NCBI RefSeq assembly: GCF_900215325.1
Contig: NZ_OCMS01000002.1
Coordinates: 558,001 to 622,000, forward strand
Direction of reading: 5' to 3'
Source of the DNA: Fibrobacter sp. UWB16
GTDB taxonomy: Bacteria; Fibrobacterota; Fibrobacteria; Fibrobacterales; Fibrobacteraceae
DNA length: 64,000 nt
Below are positions 1 to 6,745 of this stretch, piece by piece. Position 1 is the first letter of the stretch. Each line of letters begins with the position of its first letter. Under the pieces are notes generated by a model, which ran no database searches, was not told the DNA's origin, and saw nothing but the letters and a program-made list of their open reading frames with translations. Position numbers and translations under genes: made by a program.

Positions 1-1
1 C

Positions 2-250
2 ATTGTAATGTTTGCCGATGATGATTTGACTCGCGAATCGCTTGACGATGTAGAACAGTTCATTTGCAATGAAATCCCTGCCCATTTGCTCCCCGTGATT
101 TACTGGGTGCCCAAACGCGAAAGCCATGCCTTTGCTGAACTTTATAAGGACTGGAAATTCGATGGTCCGATGAAACTTACGATGTCGCCGCGCATGGTCG
201 ATTGGCTCTTGGCGCATAAACAGTTCATTTCAAAGAAGGTTTGGCTATGA
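2..250 (+). CDS. C-terminal part of an eCIS/phage baseplate-like protein (runs off left edge)
   Basis: The frame is open to the left edge, so only the last ~82 residues are visible. The segment around FICNEIPAHLLPVIYWV, followed by an FAELYKDW-type helix, resembles the end of large baseplate-associated proteins in contractile injection loci, which often finish with an 'E-x-PAH-x(4-6)-W' stretch. Its TGA overlaps the ATG of the tape-measure gene (ATGA at 247-250), so the two are translationally coupled. This position, directly before the tape-measure gene, fits an Afp12/13-like structural component. The family assignment is inference from the context and a short motif. Confidence 0.45.
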   Translation: MVMFADDDLTRESLDDVEQFICNEIPAHLLPVIYWVPKRESHAFAELYKDWKFDGPMKLTMSPRMVDWLLAHKQFISKKVWL

Positions 251-1356
251 GTGAATCGCTGAACATCATTGAAAACATGAACATGAATATTACCGTTGAA
301 GATTCTTCTTTACCGGTCGCTTCGGAGCGTGAATTGCACAGCTTTGCGCATGGTGCGTTGATTGAAACGCTTGATGACGTGCTCGCTGAAGTGAATGTGG
401 ATGGTGATGTAGAGCTTGATTCATTGACGATTGATTTGAACATCGAAGCTTCTGGCGATGTGTTTCAGCAAATTACCGATGCGTTGCGTGATGCGCTGAA
501 ATCGAAACTCGGTTCGGCTGTATTCAAGGCGCAGAGTAAGCCCTTGACGATGATGCTTGCCGATGTTTACCGCCAGCACATGCCGATAGACAAATCGAGC
601 AATCTCGAACATCGCTTTGATGCGCTTGCCGAGAGCTGGAATGATGAACATCAGGGCCAAAAGTTCAATCCGCTTGCGTTCTCGGAATCTGTAATCAAGA
701 AAATGCAGGCCGAAAATCCGCAAATGGACGTTCAGCAGATTGCCTACGTGGTTTACCAGCGTATTTTGCAGATGAAAAATGCGAAAGCCGCGCATGCTCC
801 CGATAAAAATGCTCGCACGAACGAACAGAATTCTGCGCACTTCTCGAATACAACGCACGAGGTTATGGATTCAGGCTTGGTGCTGCTTGCTCCGTATTTG
901 CCTGCACTTTTCGAGCGCACGGGATGCATTGAAAAAGGCGCTTTCGTAAACGAAGATTCTCAGCACAAGGCCCTTGCGGTACTCAAGTATGCGGCTTTCG
1001 GTAATTATGCGGAACCGCCCAAAGATGCCGCTGTGATGAACCTCCTTTGCAATTTGCCTGTGATGCCCGTGCTCTACGCCGATGAACTCCCGAAAGTCTC
1101 GGATAGCGAAAAGGAACTTGTCGATTCGCTGCTCAAGGCCGTTGTGGCGAACTGGAAAGCAGTGGGCCATATGTCGCCCGATGGGTTACGCGGTACGTAT
1201 TTTGTGCGAAACGGAACTGTTGAAACATCGGGGGCCTCGGATATGCTGACTGTTGAAACGAAAACATTCGACATCTTGCTTGACAAGCTCCCGTGGGGCT
1301 ACTCCATGATAAAACACCCGTGGATGAAAAAGGTCTTAAATGTTAAATGGAGATGA
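247..1356 (+). CDS. Contractile injection system tape-measure protein (Afp14-like, CIS_TMP family)
   Basis: About 369 aa. The N-terminal part (residues ~25-95) has the family pattern of two helical blocks around an acidic strand (ALIETLDDVL, then DSLTIDLNIEASGDV, then a helix ending DALKSKL). The C-terminal part (~205-369) has GLVLLAPYLPALFERTG, the hydrophobic 'LLCNLPVMP' block, 'GLRGTYFVRNG' and the ending 'FDILLDKLPWGYSMIKHPWM', all hallmarks of the CIS tape-measure family. These proteins set the length of the injection tube inside the sheath. I prefer ATG 247 over the upstream TTG 241 because GAAGG lies 7 nt before it and the ATGA overlap couples it to the preceding gene. The next gene, the ATPase, is the usual eCIS neighbour. 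Confidence 0.85.
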   Translation: MSESLNIIENMNMNITVEDSSLPVASERELHSFAHGALIETLDDVLAEVNVDGDVELDSLTIDLNIEASGDVFQQITDALRDALKSKLGSAVFKAQSKPLTMMLADVYRQHMPIDKSSNLEHRFDALAESWNDEHQGQKFNPLAFSESVIKKMQAENPQMDVQQIAYVVYQRILQMKNAKAAHAPDKNARTNEQNSAHFSNTTHEVMDSGLVLLAPYLPALFERTGCIEKGAFVNEDSQHKALAVLKYAAFGNYAEPPKDAAVMNLLCNLPVMPVLYADELPKVSDSEKELVDSLLKAVVANWKAVGHMSPDGLRGTYFVRNGTVETSGASDMLTVETKTFDILLDKLPWGYSMIKHPWMKKVLNVKWR

Positions 1357-1364
1357 GGCGCGCG

Positions 1365-2699
1365 ATGAGTCTTGATTTGACAAATGAAATTGATTGGTGC
1401 AAGTCGGTGATTGACCTGCGTTTTTCGCAGTATTTTTCGGCCGACGATTCCGAAGATAAAAAGCTCCAGATCGAAATGCTCTCGCCGCCGGAACTTGATG
1501 ACGATTCTCCGTATGGACAAGTTGTCGCTGATTTTGAACTTGGATTTTATGAGCGCTTGGTTATTGCACTTGCGCTGCTCCCGCACCTTTGCCCGCAGGC
1601 GCTCGATTCTTTTCTGTTGAACAATCGCACTCTTGGCCGCCCGTACACGGAATTTGGTGGCTGGCGCAGCAAGAGCCATTCGGGATTCTTGCCCACGTGC
1701 GAAACGGCGCTATTTTTGCTTGCGGGGAACGATATCGAAAAACGATTGCAGATGATGGCGCTGTTCGATACATCTTCTACGCTTTTTGCAGAACGCATTT
1801 TGCAACTCGAATACGGTGAACCGGGCGAACCCGCGAACTCGGCGGCACTCCGCGTGTCATCGGAATACTTGCAGTACTTTACGACCGGCGTTAAAAACAA
1901 GCCTGATTTTAGCATGCATTTCCCTGCAAAGCTCATCACGACGAATTTGCATTGGGATGACCTTGTGCTCGGCGAAGAGACTCTTGATGATATCAATCAG
2001 CTTTTGGCGTGGATTGAAAAAAGCGAAGTCGTGCTGGACGATTTTGGACTCCGCAAAAACCTCAAGCGCGGCTACCGTGCATTGTTTTACGGCCCTCCGG
2101 GCACCGGCAAGACGCTCACTGCAACGCTCATTGGCGCGAAGGTGGGCATGGATGTGTATCGTGTAGACTTGTCGCAGGTGATTTCGAAGTACATCGGCGA
2201 AACTGAGAAGAACCTCTCGAACATCTTTGATCAGGCGGAACACCGCAACTGGATCCTTTTTTTCGATGAGGCCGATTCTCTCTTTGGTGCCCGCACGCAA
2301 ACGAACAGCTCGAATGACCGTGCGGCCAACCAAGAAATCTCGTATCTCTTACAACGTGTCGAAGATTTCCCGGGAATCGTCATCCTTGCAAGTAACTTAA
2401 AATCGAACATAGACGAAGCTTTTTCGCGCCGTTTCCAGAACGCCATTTACTTCCCGCTCCCAGAACCCGAAGAACGTATGAGACTTTGGTCTAACATATT
2501 TTCGAAAAAATCTATACTTGAAGATGATGTCGATTTGAACAAATTTGCCGAAAAGTATGAACTCGCAGGGGGAGCGCTAACAAACGTTGCACGTTATGCA
2601 GCGCTTTGCGCTGCTCAACAGAATCGCAAGAAAATTTGTAATGAAGACATCGTTAGGGCCTTGGCCAAGGAATTATACAAAGAAGGAAAAATCCTATGA
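1365..2699 (+). CDS. eCIS-associated AAA+ ATPase (Afp15-like)
   Basis: Single AAA+ module in the C-terminal half: Walker A GPPGTGKT, Walker B ILFFDEADSLFG, sensor 1 VILASNLKSNID and arginine finger SRRF. The N-terminal ~200 residues carry no recognised domain and probably bind the partner or substrate. AAA+ proteins of this type are conserved in eCIS loci next to the tape-measure gene and are thought to help assembly or disassembly of the particle. ATG 1365 is chosen because GAGG lies 6 nt before it. ATG 1353 overlaps the previous stop as ATGA, and ATG 1347 is also possible. The 3' TGA overlaps the next ATG (2696-2699). Confidence 0.85.
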   Translation: MSLDLTNEIDWCKSVIDLRFSQYFSADDSEDKKLQIEMLSPPELDDDSPYGQVVADFELGFYERLVIALALLPHLCPQALDSFLLNNRTLGRPYTEFGGWRSKSHSGFLPTCETALFLLAGNDIEKRLQMMALFDTSSTLFAERILQLEYGEPGEPANSAALRVSSEYLQYFTTGVKNKPDFSMHFPAKLITTNLHWDDLVLGEETLDDINQLLAWIEKSEVVLDDFGLRKNLKRGYRALFYGPPGTGKTLTATLIGAKVGMDVYRVDLSQVISKYIGETEKNLSNIFDQAEHRNWILFFDEADSLFGARTQTNSSNDRAANQEISYLLQRVEDFPGIVILASNLKSNIDEAFSRRFQNAIYFPLPEPEERMRLWSNIFSKKSILEDDVDLNKFAEKYELAGGALTNVARYAALCAAQQNRKKICNEDIVRALAKELYKEGKIL

Positions 2700-4966
2700 A
2701 AATAAATTACCTCCTTGTTACACTCATTGTGGCTTTATTTGCCATATTCTCATATGCGGATGGCGTGCCTATGAGTTACTATACGATTTCGCCAGAAAAA
2801 GTGGAAAAGTATGCAGAACAGGATTTGCTGAAAGATACCGCTGCGGTGTTTGATACGCTTAATCAGCAGAAGGCTTTTAAGTATGAAAGCCGCTCGCAGA
2901 TGGCCGAAAAAATCAACGAAAAGTTTAAGGCTTATCCTCAGCATCAGAAAATTGTAAATAACTTCATTCAGACTTCGTGGACGGTCCGAGAAGATACCGT
3001 TACAGACGTTATGGGTATGCTCAATATGCAGGCCTATTTGGATGATAACTCTATCGATTCGTTGAAATGGTATATCATTGATGATGCTACAAACCAGATG
3101 GTGTTTTCTCAACAAGCGTATGATTTTGTAAAACAGATGGAGGGTACAGAATTTTTGGATTCTACTCAGCTTCATCGTTACGCCAAAAATCTCTTGGCCT
3201 CGAGTTTTAAACTTTGTAGCGGAAAAGTAAATAATCTGGACAAGTATATTGATGCAACTCTCGAATCTTTTTTTACCAAAAAGAGAAAGAACCTTGTCGA
3301 TTCCATAAGAAATGTTCAGAGCGAAAAATGCAAAAAAGAAAAAGATTATGGCGCATGTATGGAGAAAAAATGCAACATGCGTCAGATATACAGCAATGTA
3401 GGGAAAATATTAATATCTGATATTCATCGAGAAAAGAGATTTATTAAACGCTATAGTGGCCGAATCTGCTCGGATGACCTTTGGAAAAAATCTTTCGATA
3501 GACTTGATACCCTTTATTCCCTTTACTTAAGGGATGTTGTAGACTCTACGCTTGTTAAAATCGATAACTCTGAAGATGCCCCGATAAATTTGAATATTAA
3601 AACGTGCGGATGCAGCCATAAAGAGGAACTGAATGGCGGTGTTGTTGGATTTTATCCGTACTGGTATGCCGGCGATACGACCAAATGGGTTGACTTTGAA
3701 GGGATTACTCGACTGGCCTATTATGGCCTGCAAATTGATGAAAGCGGAACTCTCCATACCGCATCTGGAGCGCCTGCGTTGGCCTATCTGGACAAAGAGG
3801 AAAATTATGAATTTGTCAATGAAGCCCATCGCCACAATGTAAAGTTGGATTGGGTCGTCTTTAAGGAAGATTGGAAGGGCGTTAAACTAAAAGAATTTTT
3901 TAATAAGCTCTCTTTTGAAATCGATGCACTCTTGAATACAAAGGTTAATTCTTATTTCCAGCGCTTTGTGAATGCCTTCACGTTCTACACCGATGAATTT
4001 GAAAATCGAGGCAACGGCGTGACATTGTACTTTAAAAATTTCCCAAAGGATGAAGAAAGTAAATTGAGCTTCAATGAATTTTTTAAAGGTTTGAAAGATA
4101 GCCTTATCAGTAAAAATGAGTATGTACATGTGAATTTGATGATGGATCGCTCTGATTTGGCAATTGACAAACGTCAGCTGTTTGCGGATAGCCTGATACA
4201 GGACTCTCATAGCGGAATTTATAGCTACAACAATTTCTTGGTGTTGCTTAACGCTCAGGATGCTGACCGTAAAATTAGCCGAAAGCAGATCCGTGACGAA
4301 GTGAAAAATTACTTGTTCGTTGTGCTGGATGAACCGGCATCTCGGAATAAGCAGATTCTCCTGAATGATTTGAATTTGCAGCTGGACAGCCTTGATCGCC
4401 GCAATATGTTGCATTCTTTGGTCCCTGTCGTTTGGTTTGACAATGTCGGGTGGAGCCAGTTTAGCAAGGATGCTCTGTATTATAACGACACGTATTACAA
4501 CCTGGGTGTTGGACCGTATGCGACTGCCCTCGATGCCGAAGAAAACTGCGCCGTTTCTGGAAACTTGGGTGATTGCATGCTCAAGCATTTCGAGAATGAG
4601 GAAGGCGATGGCTTGCGCCAGGGCGCGGTCGCGTCGTTCTTCTGCACGCACCGCTGGGTGTTCCGCTTCCTGAACATCATCACGTTCCTTATCGCAATCG
4701 GCGTACTCGTTGCGTACTTTACCTCGTTCAGGGTCGCAGATTTCTTCAACGGCAATTTGGCGCTCTTGCTCGGCATTGTCGTGGCACCCTCCGCCGTGAT
4801 GATGACGATAATCTCCCGCCTCGACCCCTCTGTGGCTGCTTACCGCGGCACCTTCGGGCTGATTCCCATACTCCTTTTGCTCCTGACCGTCATCGCCATC
4901 ATCTTGATACAGGTCTACCGCAAAAACGATTTACCCAAACGCCGAGGAATGTACAAAGGAAAGTAA
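2696..4966 (+). CDS. Exported GH18-like domain protein with C-terminal membrane segments, coupled to the eCIS operon
   Basis: 756 aa. A signal peptide (residues 1-20, ending SYADG) precedes a helical region to ~300 with a Cys-rich stretch. A GH18/TIM-barrel-like domain then starts at VVGFYPYW (residues 316-323). Near 655-745 there are three hydrophobic segments, and the protein ends in a basic tail (KRRGMYKGK). In GH18 enzymes strand 4 reads DGxDxDxE. Here the matching place reads N440-G-V-T-L-Y-F-K447, so the catalytic acids are absent and the barrel is probably non-enzymatic, perhaps glycan-binding. The ATG overlaps the ATPase stop, so it is made with the eCIS. A role in anchoring the particle or helping it through the envelope is inference. 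Confidence 0.6.
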   Translation: MKINYLLVTLIVALFAIFSYADGVPMSYYTISPEKVEKYAEQDLLKDTAAVFDTLNQQKAFKYESRSQMAEKINEKFKAYPQHQKIVNNFIQTSWTVREDTVTDVMGMLNMQAYLDDNSIDSLKWYIIDDATNQMVFSQQAYDFVKQMEGTEFLDSTQLHRYAKNLLASSFKLCSGKVNNLDKYIDATLESFFTKKRKNLVDSIRNVQSEKCKKEKDYGACMEKKCNMRQIYSNVGKILISDIHREKRFIKRYSGRICSDDLWKKSFDRLDTLYSLYLRDVVDSTLVKIDNSEDAPINLNIKTCGCSHKEELNGGVVGFYPYWYAGDTTKWVDFEGITRLAYYGLQIDESGTLHTASGAPALAYLDKEENYEFVNEAHRHNVKLDWVVFKEDWKGVKLKEFFNKLSFEIDALLNTKVNSYFQRFVNAFTFYTDEFENRGNGVTLYFKNFPKDEESKLSFNEFFKGLKDSLISKNEYVHVNLMMDRSDLAIDKRQLFADSLIQDSHSGIYSYNNFLVLLNAQDADRKISRKQIRDEVKNYLFVVLDEPASRNKQILLNDLNLQLDSLDRRNMLHSLVPVVWFDNVGWSQFSKDALYYNDTYYNLGVGPYATALDAEENCAVSGNLGDCMLKHFENEEGDGLRQGAVASFFCTHRWVFRFLNIITFLIAIGVLVAYFTSFRVADFFNGNLALLLGIVVAPSAVMMTIISRLDPSVAAYRGTFGLIPILLLLLTVIAIILIQVYRKNDLPKRRGMYKGK

Positions 4967-5145
4967 CTTCATTGTTGTAGCCACCTTTACACGGTTTGGA
5001 CCACCCACCCCGCGAGCCTCCTCCAGCATTGTCATCCTGAACCCCGCAGGGGTGAAGGATCCAGTAAAGTCTCGCTTGGCAATGTCATGCCGGACTCCGT
5101 TCCGGCATCACCTTACACAGTTTAACAAAAGAAGGAACACAAAAA
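4967..5145. repeat. Intergenic repeats before the cargo genes
   Basis: A GTCATCCTGA...GTGAAGGATCCAGT copy (5031-5066) is followed by a GTCATGCCGGA...TCCGGCATCACC palindrome (5084-5112). Both belong to the repeat families that fill most gaps of this window. AGAAGGA at 5129-5135 precedes the next start. I see no gene here. Confidence 0.6.
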
Positions 5146-5367
5146 ATGACCTCTACATACGCTCAAAAATCCGATGCCCTCCAGCGCATGGCCTCCCACA
5201 ACGCCACAAGCATCATGGACTCCTCCGCACAGGGCGCAAGCCTCCAGCGCAAAGCCGACATGATGGGCGGGCCCATCCAGTGCGAATCTCTCGAAGATGA
5301 AGAATTGCCCGCCCAAGGCAAGTTCATCCAGCGCGCCGCCATCCCCGAGGAAGAAGAACTCGCGTAA
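5146..5367 (+). CDS. Short cargo-leader ORF, probably a truncated DUF4157-type eCIS protein
   Basis: 73 aa. It shares the leader of the two larger downstream ORFs: STYAQKS, then a degenerate spacer, then DSSAQ-x2-SLQRKADM. It continues with an acidic segment (EDEELPAQGKFIQ... PEEEELA). Similar Gln/Glu-rich spacers often sit between leader and eCIS-core domain in DUF4157 proteins. The ORF ends in consecutive stops (TAA TAG, 5365-5370) and what follows is intergenic repeat DNA, with no DUF4157 remnant recognised before the next gene. It could be a stump left when the payload was lost, or a stand-alone leader peptide. No function can be claimed for the peptide. Confidence 0.55.
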   Translation: MTSTYAQKSDALQRMASHNATSIMDSSAQGASLQRKADMMGGPIQCESLEDEELPAQGKFIQRAAIPEEEELA

Positions 5368-5554
5368 TAGTGCACCGTCCCCAAACCGCCACTTGGTAAT
5401 GCGTTGTCATTCCCGCCTCCGAGCGGGAACCTCCCTCTCGTCACCCTGTAGCGCCTCGTCATCCTGACGCCGAACATGCCATTCATGCGTCATCCTGACG
5501 CCGAAGGCGGAAGGATCCAGTCAATTCTCGTACTCGCAATAAAAGGACATCCCC
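5368..5554. repeat. Cluster of short repeats between cargo ORFs
   Basis: Several partial copies of the same repeats lie in a row: GTCATTCCCGCCTCCGAGCGGGAA (5406 onward), then two or three GTCATCCTGACGCCGAA units, ending GGAAGGATCCAGT near 5521. AAAAGGACAT just before 5555 is the ribosome binding site of the next ORF. I see no gene. Confidence 0.6.
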
Positions 5555-6736
5555 ATGAACTCTACATACGCACAAAAGTCCTCTACCGCCCAAAAGGCTG
5601 CCGCTCCAAATGCTGCCTCTGTCTTTGATTCGTCCGCACAAAATGAATCCCTCCAGCGAAAAGCGGATATGGCGAATAATGCTGTGCAGCTAGTCGTGCG
5701 GAATATTGGGAACGTGGTGCAAAGGGTGGGGGAGGCTAATGAGGCGTTTGAGTATTATCCTGATATAAGCGGCGATGTTTATAAGGATCGAGTTCCTTAT
5801 AACCCTCAAAAAATTTGTTTTACTCCTTATACGGGGGGCGAAGTTAAAAGTGCTGGTTTTTGTGGGTGTTTTATGATGGTTTTTCATTTTGTTGATTGTG
5901 GAAAAGGTTTGGATACTTATCGCCTTTTGATATCTAAAGAATCAGAACCTTTTACACCAGTATTTGATGTTCCATATGTTGCTCATGTGCCGACAAATGA
6001 TCGTAATCAAAATATGCAAAAGGCTTTAGTAGAACTCGAAGATCGTGGCCTTATAAAAATAGAGGCTCTATTTAGACCATGTTGGGATGCCAAAGCTGAA
6101 AGCGAAAATTTAGAAATAAGTGATGAGGCTAATGATTTGTTTAATCAAGATGAAAGCAAAAAAAATCTTGATTATGTAACGAAAAAAGGGATACTTGCCT
6201 TAATTGCTTTTACTGCAGGAGTTGAGAAAAATGCGGATAATCAGTGGATTGCAAAAAAATATAGTCAAGAAAAGCGATTTAATTCGGCGGAAGATCAAAA
6301 TGTAAATACACTCAATTTTAGATGGAAAAATTCTTTATTGGAAGAAAAAAGCGCAAAACAGTTGGATGAAGAAACTTTAGCAACAAGAATTTGTCTTTAT
6401 GCTGAAGCTCATGAAAATGAAAAATTAAAAAATAATGTATTAAAAAAAGATAAAATTGAAAAAATTTATGGTGCTTTATACAAGGCTTATTCTTTGTTGA
6501 AATATAATGAAATCATTAAATATTGGATGCAGATCATAGATAATGTATTGTATGCGTCTGCTGTAGTTTCCGCAGATCCGACTTCTTCAATAGACAAATA
6601 TAAAGATTATATAAATATCTTGTTTGATTTGATGGATTCTGATGATAATGTGAGAACTTTTGTATTTGAAAGTGTTGATGAAAATTTAGACGTGCTACGA
6701 ACGAAGTATTTGGATTATAAATTATCAAATGTGTGA
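5555..6736 (+). CDS. Putative eCIS cargo with shared leader and unknown payload
   Basis: 393 aa. Residues 1-~45 are the shared leader (STYAQKS ... DSSAQNESLQRKADMAN). The rest matches no family I recognise. A Cys-containing hydrophobic patch lies at ~107-125 (AGFCGCFMMVFHF), and the C-terminal half is rich in Lys/Glu/Asp helices. There is no signal peptide, no transmembrane segment and no DUF4157 domain. The codons are clearly more AT-rich after the leader than in it, suggesting that the payload was acquired separately. It sits between the relict leader ORF and the DUF4157 protein, 9 nt before the latter. Loading into the eCIS particle is inferred from the leader and position. Confidence 0.6.
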   Translation: MNSTYAQKSSTAQKAAAPNAASVFDSSAQNESLQRKADMANNAVQLVVRNIGNVVQRVGEANEAFEYYPDISGDVYKDRVPYNPQKICFTPYTGGEVKSAGFCGCFMMVFHFVDCGKGLDTYRLLISKESEPFTPVFDVPYVAHVPTNDRNQNMQKALVELEDRGLIKIEALFRPCWDAKAESENLEISDEANDLFNQDESKKNLDYVTKKGILALIAFTAGVEKNADNQWIAKKYSQEKRFNSAEDQNVNTLNFRWKNSLLEEKSAKQLDEETLATRICLYAEAHENEKLKNNVLKKDKIEKIYGALYKAYSLLKYNEIIKYWMQIIDNVLYASAVVSADPTSSIDKYKDYINILFDLMDSDDNVRTFVFESVDENLDVLRTKYLDYKLSNV

Positions 6737-6745
6737 TGGCTTTAT

